Below, in pieces: positions 34,713 to 42,499 of a DNA stretch of 64,000 bases (positions are counted from its first letter, which is position 1; each line of letters starts with the position of its first letter). The DNA is from Streptomyces sp. F63 (GTDB lineage Bacteria; Actinomycetota; Actinomycetes; Streptomycetales; Streptomycetaceae): positions 1 to 64,000 of the forward strand of contig NZ_JAGPXX010000028.1 in assembly GCF_018070345.1 (NCBI RefSeq). Reading direction: 5' to 3'. The notes under the pieces are model-generated. The model was not told the DNA's origin. It searched no databases and saw only the letters and a program-made list of their open reading frames with translations. Position numbers and translations under genes: made by a program.

Positions 34713-35054
34713 GTGTCCGCACGCCGACCACTGCTGACCGCCTCCGCCGCCGGGGCCGTGCTGCTCGCTCTGTGGTTCGTGCCGTCCGCGAACGCGACCG
34801 TCGAAGAGGGCAGAGCTCCGGCCGCCGGACAGGTCGAGAGCCGGGCGCAGAGCCAGATCTCCGCGGAGGAGGCGGATCCCGCCGCGGGCTCCGACCCCGC
34901 TGCGGGGGAGGCCGTCACGGACGCCGACGAGCTCGCGCTGGCCGACACCGGCAGTGTCGACACCACCCCGTATCTGCTGGGCGGCACGCTCTTCCTGGGC
35001 CTGGGCGCCGCTCTGGTCTCCTCCGCCGGGCGCCGCTCGCGGACCGTCGCCTGA
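34713..35054 (+). CDS. Small sortase substrate with LADTG sorting signal
   Basis: A 113-residue exported protein. The signal peptide (ASAAGAVLLALWFVPSANATV) is followed by an acidic, Ala/Glu-rich 55-residue linker and then a C-terminal sorting signal: LADTG, a hydrophobic helix (YLLGGTLFLGLGAALVS) and RRSR. LAXTG is the recognition motif of class E sortases in Streptomyces, so the protein should be covalently anchored to the wall. No globular domain is present. GTG 34713 has AAGGGG 8 bases upstream. Confidence 0.75.
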   Translation: MSARRPLLTASAAGAVLLALWFVPSANATVEEGRAPAAGQVESRAQSQISAEEADPAAGSDPAAGEAVTDADELALADTGSVDTTPYLLGGTLFLGLGAALVSSAGRRSRTVA

Positions 35055-35138
35055 CCGCCGCCCGGTCCCGGGGGTCCGCCCCGGCCGTCGTTCCCGCGGG
35101 CGGGGTGCCGCCCCGGGCGGAGCGGCACCTTCCGGCCG

Positions 35139-36701
35139 TCAGGCCAGCGGCCCCGTGACCGCCTCCGCCGCCGCGACCAGCGCTCCCGAGGCCACGAAGG
35201 CGTCCGCAGCGGCCAGGTCGGGAGCCAGGTAGCGGTCCCCGCCCGGACCTGCGACGCCCGCCGCGCGCACCGCCTCCAGCACGGCACGGGTCGCGGGAGC
35301 CGGGGTGAGCCCTTCGCGCAGTTCGACGGCGCGCGTGGCGGCTACGAGTTCCACCGCGACGACCCGGGTCACGTTGCCGAGCGCCGTGCGCAGTTTGCGC
35401 GCGGCGGACCAGCCCATCGAGACGTGGTCCTCCTGCATGGCGGAGGACGGGATCGAGTCGACCGAGGCCGGGACGGCCAGCCGCTTCAGCTCACCGACCA
35501 GCGCCGCCTGCGTGTACTGGGCGATCATCAGCCCGGAGTCGACTCCCGGGTCGCCGGCGAGGAAGGCCGGCAGCCCGTAGGAGCGGTTCTTGTCGAGCAG
35601 CCGGTCCGTGCGGCGCTCGGCGATGGACGCCAGGTCGGCGGCGGCCACGGCCAGGAAGTCCAGGACGTAGGCCACGGGCGCGCCGTGGAAGTTGCCGTTG
35701 GACTCGACGCGCCCATCGGGCAGTACCACCGGGTTGTCCACGGCGGCCGCGAGCTCCCGCTCGGCGACGAGACGGGCGTGCGCGAGGGTGTCACGGCCCG
35801 CTCCGGCGACCTGCGGCGCGCAGCGCACGGAGTAGGCGTCCTGGACGCGGGGAGCGGCCCGGAGGCCGTCGTAGCCGGTCTGGTGGTGGCCGGTGAGCCC
35901 GGAGCCGGCGAGCACCCGCAGCATGTTGTCCGCGCTGGCGGCCTGGCCCGGGTGCGGCCGGATGGCGTGCAGCTCCGGGGCGAGGACCCGCTCGGTGCCG
36001 AGCAGCGCCTCCAGGGTCAGGGCGGCGGTGATGTCGGCGGAGGTGAGGAGACGGCCGAGGTCGGCGTTGGCCATGACGAGCATGCCCAGCATCCCGTCGG
36101 TGCCGTTGAGCAGGGCCAGCCCTTCCTTCTCGCGCAGGTCGAGCGGGGTGATGCCGTGCTCGGCGAGCAGCCCGGCCACCGGGCGCACGGTGCCGTCGGG
36201 GCCCTCCGCGTCACCCTCCCCCAGGAGGGCCAGGGCGCAGTGGGAGAGCGGCGCCAGGTCGCCGGAACAGCCGAGGGAGCCGTACTCGTGGACGACCGGG
36301 GTGATGCCGGCGTTGAGCAGGGCCGCCATGGTCTCGGCGACGAGCGGGCGCACCCCCGTGCGTCCCGAGGCGAGGGTCTTGAGGCGCAGGAACATCAGGG
36401 CCCGGACGACCTCGCGCTCGATGCGGGGGCCCATGCCCGCGGCGTGCGAGCGGACGATGTTCTGCTGGAGGCGGCCGCGCAGCTCGGGGCTGATGTGGCG
36501 GACGGCGAGGGCGCCGAAGCCGGTGGAGACCCCGTACACGGGCTCCGGGCGGGCGGCGAGGGCGTCGATGACCTCGCGGGAGGCGGCGAGCGCCTCGCGG
36601 GCCCCGGCGGAGAGCTCGACCCGGGCCCCGCCGCGGGCCACGGCGATGACGTCGTCCGCGCTGACACCGGAGGTTCCCAGCACCACAGTGTGCATATCCA
36701 T
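35139..36701 (-). CDS. hutH: Histidine ammonia-lyase
   Basis: The enzyme converts L-histidine to urocanate and ammonia in histidine catabolism. The 520-residue protein has the MIO prosthetic-group segment GSLGCSGDLAPLSH, where residues 145-147 are Cys-Ser-Gly; the first residue is Cys instead of the usual Ala, as in the S. griseus enzyme from memory. Other hallmarks: YGVSTGFG, SSAMQEDHVSMGW and NGNFHG. It lies alone, not in a hut operon. ATG 36701 is chosen; an ATG two codons later is possible. Confidence 0.95.
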   Translation of the reverse strand: MDMHTVVLGTSGVSADDVIAVARGGARVELSAGAREALAASREVIDALAARPEPVYGVSTGFGALAVRHISPELRGRLQQNIVRSHAAGMGPRIEREVVRALMFLRLKTLASGRTGVRPLVAETMAALLNAGITPVVHEYGSLGCSGDLAPLSHCALALLGEGDAEGPDGTVRPVAGLLAEHGITPLDLREKEGLALLNGTDGMLGMLVMANADLGRLLTSADITAALTLEALLGTERVLAPELHAIRPHPGQAASADNMLRVLAGSGLTGHHQTGYDGLRAAPRVQDAYSVRCAPQVAGAGRDTLAHARLVAERELAAAVDNPVVLPDGRVESNGNFHGAPVAYVLDFLAVAAADLASIAERRTDRLLDKNRSYGLPAFLAGDPGVDSGLMIAQYTQAALVGELKRLAVPASVDSIPSSAMQEDHVSMGWSAARKLRTALGNVTRVVAVELVAATRAVELREGLTPAPATRAVLEAVRAAGVAGPGGDRYLAPDLAAADAFVASGALVAAAEAVTGPLA

Positions 36702-36702
36702 A

Positions 36703-36724
36703 TTCAGGAACCCTAAGTTCTGAA
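36703..36724 (-). promoter_or_regulatory. Imperfect inverted repeat at the hutH start
   Basis: TTCAGGAAC and GTTC-TGAA face each other around CCTAA, directly upstream of the hutH ATG. Its position suits a repressor site, possibly a hut regulator, but the symmetry is imperfect. Confidence 0.35.
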
Positions 36725-36807
36725 TCATGTTCTGTCACGACGCGGACCGCACGGCCGCGAACAGCACCCCTCTGGCCCGGCCGCCCCTTCCCTGACATGA
36801 TCGGATG

Positions 36808-36817
36808 AACGATCGTT
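36808..36817. promoter_or_regulatory. AACGATCGTT palindrome, TetR-type candidate operator
   Basis: A perfect 10-bp palindrome lies 45 bases upstream of the enoyl-CoA hydratase start, in an A/T-richer patch. It has the form of TetR-family operators controlling acyl-CoA genes. Confidence 0.4.
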
Positions 36818-36861
36818 AACACGGTGCGGGACGACCACGGCAGCGGGACCAGGAGGCGGCG

Positions 36862-37671
36862 ATGAGCAGCACGGCGGACGAGGTGCGGTACGGCGAGTGG
36901 ATCGCCGTCCGGCGGCACGGCACCCATGTGGCGGAGCTCGTCCTGGACCGCCCCCGGGCCATGAACGCCGTCTCCACCGAGCTCGCCCGCCGCCTCGCCG
37001 AGGCGTGCGGCGCCCTCGCCGCCGACCCCTCGGCGCGGGCCGTGGTGCTGACCTCCAGCCACGAGCGTGCCTTCTGCGTCGGCGCCGACCTCAAGGAGCG
37101 CAACTCCTTCACGGACGCCGAACTGCTGCGCCAGCGGCCGGTCAACCGGGCCGCCTACACCGGCGTCCTGGAACTGCCGATGCCCACGATCGCCGCCGTG
37201 CACGGCTTCGCCCTCGGCGGCGGCTTCGAGATCGCCCTCTCCTGCGATCTGATCGTCGCCGACCCCACCGCCGTGGTGGGGCTCCCGGAGGTGTCCGTCG
37301 GCGTGATCCCCGGCGGCGGCGGCACCCAGCTGCTGCCGCGCCGGGCCGGTGCCGCGCGGGCCGCCGAACTGATCTTCACCGGGCGGCGGGTGGCCGCCGC
37401 CGAGGCACTGTCCCTGGGCCTCGTCGACCAGCTCGCGGACGAGGGCCGGGACCGCGAGGAGGCCCTCGCCCTCGCCGCCCGCATCGCAGCCAACTCCCCC
37501 GTCGGTCTGCGGGCGGCCAAGCGCGCCCTCCGCCTGGGACACGGACTGGACCTGCGCACCGGCCTGGAGGTGGAGGACGGCGCCTGGCGGACGGTGGCCT
37601 TCTCCGGCGACCGCGCGGAGGGTGTCGCGGCCTTCAACGAGAAGCGGACACCGGACTGGCCCGGGGAGTGA
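36862..37671 (+). CDS. Enoyl-CoA hydratase/isomerase family protein
   Basis: A 269-residue crotonase-fold enzyme. The oxyanion hole segments are present (AFCVGADLKE and HGFALGGGFEIALSCD), and the catalytic pair positions lie in EVSVGVIPGGGGTQLL, with Glu at the start. It most likely hydrates 2-enoyl-CoA or acts in related CoA chemistry; crotonases have many substrates and sequence alone does not choose. The C-terminus AEGVAAFNEKRTPDWPG is typical. AGGAGG precedes the ATG by 5 bases. Confidence 0.9.
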   Translation: MSSTADEVRYGEWIAVRRHGTHVAELVLDRPRAMNAVSTELARRLAEACGALAADPSARAVVLTSSHERAFCVGADLKERNSFTDAELLRQRPVNRAAYTGVLELPMPTIAAVHGFALGGGFEIALSCDLIVADPTAVVGLPEVSVGVIPGGGGTQLLPRRAGAARAAELIFTGRRVAAAEALSLGLVDQLADEGRDREEALALAARIAANSPVGLRAAKRALRLGHGLDLRTGLEVEDGAWRTVAFSGDRAEGVAAFNEKRTPDWPGE

Positions 37672-38211
37672 GCCGGGGACGGACGCCGGGCGCCGGGGCC
37701 GCCCCCGGCGCCGGGGCGCGCCCGGTGCGGGGCCGCGCCGGGTGCGGGGCGCGCGCCGGGTGCGGGGCGCGCGCCGGGTGCGGGGCGCGCGCCGGGTGCG
37801 GGGACGGACACGGGGCACCGGGGGCCGGAGGCGGGGCCCCGGAGCGTGCGCCGGGCGCGGGACCGGGCACCGGAAGCGGCCCCGCGGACTGCGCGGAAGC
37901 ACGCCACGGCGGCCCCGGCCACCGCGGCAGGCACCCCGGGTCCGGGCGGCGAGACACCCTGCGGGCACCCTCCCGCACGTCCGCGTCGGCCCGGTGGCGG
38001 CCCCCGGCGCCGGCCCGGCCCCGGACTCCCGGCCGGGCCCGGCGCCCGGCCCGGCCGCGGTTCGGCAACGGCTCCCCGGCGCCCGGACGCGGAGCGGCGA
38101 CGGCCGGATCTCGGACCGGAGAAGAAGCCTTCCCCAGGAGGGCGCTCACCGGGAAATGTTCCTAGTCTGGGGTGAAGGGTGTGCCCACAGTGACGGAACG
38201 CGAGGTGCCGG
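37672..38211. repeat. Gene-free interval with 18-bp tandem repeats
   Basis: No gene seen. At about 37737-37803 the 18-bp unit GCCGGGTGCGGGGCGCGC repeats without mismatch about 3.7 times. The remainder is low-complexity GC sequence and the leader of the GGDEF gene. Confidence 0.55.
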
Positions 38212-39375
38212 GTGGCTGGTGACGGCGGGGGCGACGCACGGCTGGCCGCCGTGGTGGCGCTGGCCCAGGCGATGGCCGCCGCCCAGACGCCCCGCGAGAC
38301 GGCACGTGCCGCGGCCCTCGGCGCGTGCGGCGCCCTCGGCGGCTGCTTCGCCGCGATCTCCGCGTGGGAGCGGGAGAAGGGCCGGCTCCGGGTCCTGGTG
38401 AACGTCGGTGAACTCGCCCCGGGTGAAGAGGAGTTCCCGGAGGACGAGTCGTACCCCGTCCGGGACTTCCCCGAGATCGCCGAGTTCCTGCACGACCGGT
38501 GGGCGGGAGGCGGCGAGCCCGACGCCTGGGTCGAGACGGCGGACGGCCCGCCCTGCGACCGCGGCCCCGGCTCGTACTGCCACCAGCGCGTCACGGCTCT
38601 CCGGCGGCGCGGCCGGGGCTGCTGCGTGGTCGCGCCGATCGTGCTCCACGGCCGTGCCTGGGGCGAGCTGTACGTGGCCCGGCCCGTCGGCGCGCCCGTC
38701 TTCGACCGGGACGACGCGCGCTTCGCCACGGTCCTCGCCGCGGTGGCCGCCTCCGGCATCGCCCAGACCGAACGGCTGGCGGAGGCCCGCCGGCTCGCCT
38801 TCACCGACCCGCTGACCGGCCTGGCCAACCGCAGGGCCGTGGACGTACGGCTGGAGGAGGCGCTGGAGCGGCACCGGGCGGACGGCACCGTGGTGAGTCT
38901 CGTGGTCTGCGACATCAACGGGCTCAAGCAGGTCAACGACACCCTGGGGCACGCCGTCGGCGACCGGCTGCTGGAGCGTTTCGGCTCCGTGCTCTCGGTG
39001 TGCGGGGCCATGCTCCCGGGAGCGCTGGCGGCACGGCTGGGCGGGGACGAGTTCTGCCTCGTCGCCGTCGGACCGCCCACCGAGGAGGTGGTGCGGGCGG
39101 CCACGGAGCTGTGCCACCGCGCGGCCAAGCTGGACCTCGGCGAGGGCGTCGCCTGCGGGGTGGCCTCGACGGGGCAGCCGGTCGGGCCCGTGGCGTCCGC
39201 GCGCCGGCTGTTCCGGCTGGCCGACGCGGCGCAGTACCGGGCGAAGGCGGCCCGGGCGGAGGGGCCGGTCGTGGCCGGGGACGAGGGGCCCGACGACCCG
39301 GTGGTACGGATGGCCGACGCCTCTCCGACGGCTCCGGCTCCCGGCCCGGAGCGGCGGCGGTTCCGCGGCCGGTGA
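38212..39375 (+). CDS. GAF-GGDEF diguanylate cyclase
   Basis: A 387-residue protein that should make c-di-GMP, a second messenger that controls sporulation in Streptomyces. The N-terminal 190 residues contain a GAF-like domain (residues about 25-185, with CDRGPGSYCHQRV); the GGDEF domain occupies about 200-350 with the intact active site RLGGDEFCLV and a preceding DPLTGLANRR motif. No inhibitory RxxD site is evident five residues before GGDEF. The start is GTG 38212. It is convergent with the adenylate cyclase gene across a repeat region. Confidence 0.92.
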   Translation: MAGDGGGDARLAAVVALAQAMAAAQTPRETARAAALGACGALGGCFAAISAWEREKGRLRVLVNVGELAPGEEEFPEDESYPVRDFPEIAEFLHDRWAGGGEPDAWVETADGPPCDRGPGSYCHQRVTALRRRGRGCCVVAPIVLHGRAWGELYVARPVGAPVFDRDDARFATVLAAVAASGIAQTERLAEARRLAFTDPLTGLANRRAVDVRLEEALERHRADGTVVSLVVCDINGLKQVNDTLGHAVGDRLLERFGSVLSVCGAMLPGALAARLGGDEFCLVAVGPPTEEVVRAATELCHRAAKLDLGEGVACGVASTGQPVGPVASARRLFRLADAAQYRAKAARAEGPVVAGDEGPDDPVVRMADASPTAPAPGPERRRFRGR

Positions 39376-39435
39376 CACCCCCGGTGCGGACCCGCCGCCC
39401 GGGACGGGCTTCCCGGGAGGCGGGCTCGCCGGGTG

Positions 39436-39500
39436 AGGTGTCTCGGAGGTGTCTCGGAGGTGTCTCGGAGGTGTCTCGGAGGTGTCTCGGAGGTGTCTCG
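39436..39500 (+). repeat. Six 11-bp tandem repeats (AGGTGTCTCGG)
   Basis: The 11-bp unit occurs six times, the last copy one base short, starting 60 bases after the GGDEF gene. Confidence 0.85.
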
Positions 39501-39540
39501 CCGGATGCGGTGCCCGGCCCGGATGCGGTGCCCGGCCCGG

Positions 39541-39676
39541 CGCGGTGTCCGACCCGGCGCGGTGTCCGACCCGACGCAGTGTCCGACCCGACGCAGTGTC
39601 CGGCCCGGCGCAGTGTCCGGCCCGGCGCAGTGTCCGGCCCGGCGCCGTGTCCGACCCGGCGCCGTGTCCGACCCGG
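39541..39676 (+). repeat. Eight 17-bp tandem repeats between the c-di-GMP and cAMP genes
   Basis: Eight contiguous copies of CGCGGTGTCCGACCCGG with changes at positions 4, 12 and 17, preceded by two 18-bp relatives. The 477-base interval between convergent genes holds nothing else. Copies 4-6 are identical, which suggests recent expansion. Confidence 0.85.
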
Positions 39677-39852
39677 ATGCGGGCCTGCCGGGCGCGGCCT
39701 CTGCGGGCGGCTCGCCCCGGGCCGGGGGAAGGCCCGCCCCCGCCCGTTCCGCGGGGGCCCGGCGCGGCACCCGCGCCGTCAGGCCCGTACTGGTCGTACT
39801 GGTCGCACTGGTCGTACCGCCCCTACCGCCCGTGCCGGCCGGGCGGCGACCG

Positions 39853-41172
39853 TCACCCCGGGCGGCGGGTGAGGAGCCAGGGCTCGACGACGCCCAGACC
39901 GCGGACCGGGCGCTGCCACATCGGCTGGAGCGCGAAGCGGTACGGGTGGGACGGCTCGGCGCCCTCCTTCTCCGCCGCGGCCGCCTCCGCCTCCGACTCC
40001 GGCGCGTCGCCGGACCGCATCAGCTCGGCCGCGAACGCCTCGTCCACCAGGACCGCGTCCTTCGGGGCTATCGACGTGAGGCGGCTGGCGAGGTTGACCG
40101 TCGTGCCGAAGACGTCTCCCATGCGCGTGGTGACGGTGCCGAAGGCGATACCGACCCGCAGCTCCGGCATGGTCTCGTCGCTGGCCAGCGTCTCGATCAT
40201 CCGCAGTCCGATCTCGGCGGCCGTGCCCGCGTCGTCCGCCGCGTACAGCACTTCGTCACCGAGGGTCTTGATGAGCCGCCCGCCGCGGGCCGCGACCAGA
40301 TCGGCCGCCGTCGTCTCGAACGCCTCGACGAGCTCGCCGAGTTCCTCCTCCTCCAGCCGCCGGGTGAGCCGGGTGAAGCCCACGAGGTCCGCGAAGCCGA
40401 CGGCCAGCCGGCGGTCCACCATCTCCTCGTCGTCCTGGGTCTGGATGACACGCCCGGCCGCCGCCGCGAGCTGCCGCCGCCACACATAGACCAGGAACTC
40501 CTGGAGCTCCGGCAGCAGCAGCTGGACCAGCGGGTACGCGACCTCGGTGCGGGTCATCCCCGGCTCGGGGGGCTCGGTGAGGCCCTCCAGGAAGCCCTCG
40601 ATCTGCCAGTCGGCCAGCCGGGCCGTGGTCTGGCCGGTGGAGCGGGCGACCTGGACGGCCATCGGCTCACTGAGCAGGCCCGCCTCGACGAGGCCCGCCA
40701 GCCGCCGCAGCGCCAGGACGTCGGCCTCCGTCAGCGCCCGGGCCTGGCCGATGTCGGCGAAGCCCATGGCCCGCCAGAAGCGGGAGGCCAGCTCCATCGA
40801 GACCCCGGCACTGCGGGCCGCCTGGAAGGGGGTGTACTGCCGCTCGGCGCCCAGGATCAGCTGCTCCAGGCGGATCGCGAGGGGGTTGTCCTCGGTCTCC
40901 TCCACCTCGTCGGAGTCGTGGGAGCCCGCGAAGGCGTTCGCGGTGTACGGCGCCCCGGCCCCGGGCGGCACCGGGGGCGGGGCGCCGGTGCCGGGCCCCT
41001 CCTCCCCGGGCGGGGCCTCGCCCGGGCCCTCGTCCGAACCCTCTGGGCCCTCCGGCCCGTCGGAGCTCTCGGCGGTCCGCCCGCCGCCCGCCGCGGCCGC
41101 GCCGCGGCCGGGGGTCCCGCCGGCATCCGGTCCTTCCGAGCCCTCGCCGGCGCCCGCGTCGTCGACGATCAC
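39853..41172 (-). CDS. cya: Class III adenylate/guanylate cyclase
   Basis: A 439-residue cytoplasmic cyclase making cAMP, a signal for germination and differentiation in Streptomyces. The first 90 residues are Gly/Pro/Glu-rich and disordered. A helical regulatory region at about 95-235 includes TPFQAARSAGVSMELASRFWRAMGF. The catalytic domain starts near 245 with VGFADLVGFTRL (metal Asp), KTLGDEVLYAA and GTTVNLASRLTS. GTG 41172 is preceded by AGGGGG. The symbol rests on synteny and architecture; a guanylate activity cannot be excluded from motifs alone. Confidence 0.9.
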   Translation of the reverse strand: MIVDDAGAGEGSEGPDAGGTPGRGAAAAGGGRTAESSDGPEGPEGSDEGPGEAPPGEEGPGTGAPPPVPPGAGAPYTANAFAGSHDSDEVEETEDNPLAIRLEQLILGAERQYTPFQAARSAGVSMELASRFWRAMGFADIGQARALTEADVLALRRLAGLVEAGLLSEPMAVQVARSTGQTTARLADWQIEGFLEGLTEPPEPGMTRTEVAYPLVQLLLPELQEFLVYVWRRQLAAAAGRVIQTQDDEEMVDRRLAVGFADLVGFTRLTRRLEEEELGELVEAFETTAADLVAARGGRLIKTLGDEVLYAADDAGTAAEIGLRMIETLASDETMPELRVGIAFGTVTTRMGDVFGTTVNLASRLTSIAPKDAVLVDEAFAAELMRSGDAPESEAEAAAAEKEGAEPSHPYRFALQPMWQRPVRGLGVVEPWLLTRRPG

Positions 41173-41325
41173 TGCCCGCCCCCTGTCCGATCCCTGCGCA
41201 CAGGCCTTCCGATCACATCTCGCCGCGCCGTCCGGGTCCGCCACCCGGACGGGCCCGGGACGCTGTCCCCGGCCGCCTCAACGATACGTCAGGTGTGTGC
41301 TGGCTCACTCTCTCCGGCGGCCCGC

Positions 41326-42207
41326 TCACCCGCGGGGCCGCAGGTGGACGATGTCGCCCGCGCCGACGGCCTCCCGGCCGCCCGCCGCGGTCCGCAGCAC
41401 CAGCCGCCCGTCCTCGTCCAGGGCGACCGCCTCGCCGCTGATCTCCCGGTCGCCCGGGAGCTCGGCGCGGACCGTCCGGCCGAGGGTGGCACAGCCGGCG
41501 GTGTACGCCGCCAGGAGTCCGCTGCGCACCGGGTCGCCGCCGGCCGCGCGCCAGTCGCCGTACCACTGTTCGAGTGAGCGGAGGACGGCCCGCAGGATCG
41601 GGTCCCGGTCCGTGGAGACCGCCCCGGCCAGGGCCAGCGACCCCGCGCCGGGAACGGGGAGTTCGGCGGCGGCCAGCGACACGTTGAGCCCGATGCCGAG
41701 GACGACGGCCCCCTCGCCGACGCGTTCGGAGAGCACGCCGCCGGCCTTGCGCTCCTCCCCGTCCACCGTCACCAGCAGGTCGTTGGGCCACTTCAGCGCG
41801 GTGTCGGTGCCCGCGGTGCGGGACACGGCGGTCGCGGTCGCCACCCCGGCGAGCAGCGGCAGCCAGCCCCAGCGGGTCACCGGGACGGCGGGGCCCGGCC
41901 GCAGCAGTACGGAGACGAAGAGCCCCGAGCGGGCCGGTGCGACCCAGTGGCGGTCGAGCCGGCCGCGGCCCGCCGACTGCTCCTCCGAGAGGAGCACCGC
42001 TCCCTCGGCGGCGTTCCCGGCCGCCGCCCGTTCGGCCAGATCGGTGTTGGTGGAGCCGGTGACCTCGACGACGTCCAGCGAGGTCCACAGCCCGCCGGGG
42101 CGGACGAGGGCGCGGCGCAGCGCGGTGGCGTTCAGCGGTGGCCGCTCCAGATCGGACCAGCGGCCGGACGGTTCCGGCGCGGATCCGCCGGGCGGTGTGG
42201 CAGTCAT
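41326..42207 (-). CDS. birA: Biotin-[acetyl-CoA-carboxylase] ligase
   Basis: The enzyme attaches biotin to the carrier domain of acyl-CoA carboxylase. The 293-residue protein has TGSTNTDLAERA, SAGRGRLDRHW (the biotinyl-AMP loop GRGR), ALKWPNDLLV and the C-terminal SH3-like domain. It lacks the N-terminal DNA-binding domain of E. coli BirA, so it is a pure ligase. Its target, the MKM lysine of the alpha subunit, is encoded at 46258-48021, and it is divergent from pccB. Confidence 0.93.
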   Translation of the reverse strand: MTATPPGGSAPEPSGRWSDLERPPLNATALRRALVRPGGLWTSLDVVEVTGSTNTDLAERAAAGNAAEGAVLLSEEQSAGRGRLDRHWVAPARSGLFVSVLLRPGPAVPVTRWGWLPLLAGVATATAVSRTAGTDTALKWPNDLLVTVDGEERKAGGVLSERVGEGAVVLGIGLNVSLAAAELPVPGAGSLALAGAVSTDRDPILRAVLRSLEQWYGDWRAAGGDPVRSGLLAAYTAGCATLGRTVRAELPGDREISGEAVALDEDGRLVLRTAAGGREAVGAGDIVHLRPRG

Positions 42208-42453
42208 GGGGCCAGCGTAGGCAGGGAACGAGCGGCCGGCGTGCCGGCGGGCGGGGGGTACGCCCCTCGGGCCCGCCTCCCCGGCCCTGTGCGATCGCCC
42301 ACATCCCGCCGCTCCGCCGCGTCCCTCCGCGCACAGGAAGCGTGCGCCCACCACCGCCCGCACCGCGCGCCCCTCCGCGCGCGGTGGCCGGCCTGCGGAG
42401 ATGTGGCCAACGCCGCACTCCCGGGACACAGCGTCGCCGATACCCTACGAGGC

Positions 42454-42470
42454 GGTAACCCAGGTAACCC
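42454..42470 (+). promoter_or_regulatory. GGTAACCC direct repeat in the pccB leader
   Basis: GGTAACCC occurs twice at 9-bp spacing (42454-42461, 42463-42470), about 30 bases before the pccB ATG. A regulatory role is likely but unidentified. Confidence 0.3.
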
Positions 42471-42499
42471 CCACCAGGACGAGCAGGAGCCGCATCCCG

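Noticed and set aside
39436..39676. CRISPR array
   Set aside because: The repeats are directly contiguous, without unique spacers of constant length, and no cas genes are present.
37155..39770. Long minus-strand frame across the enoyl-CoA hydratase and GGDEF genes with repeat-encoded peptides
   Set aside because: Antisense to two well-supported genes; the repeated peptide comes from the tandem DNA repeats.
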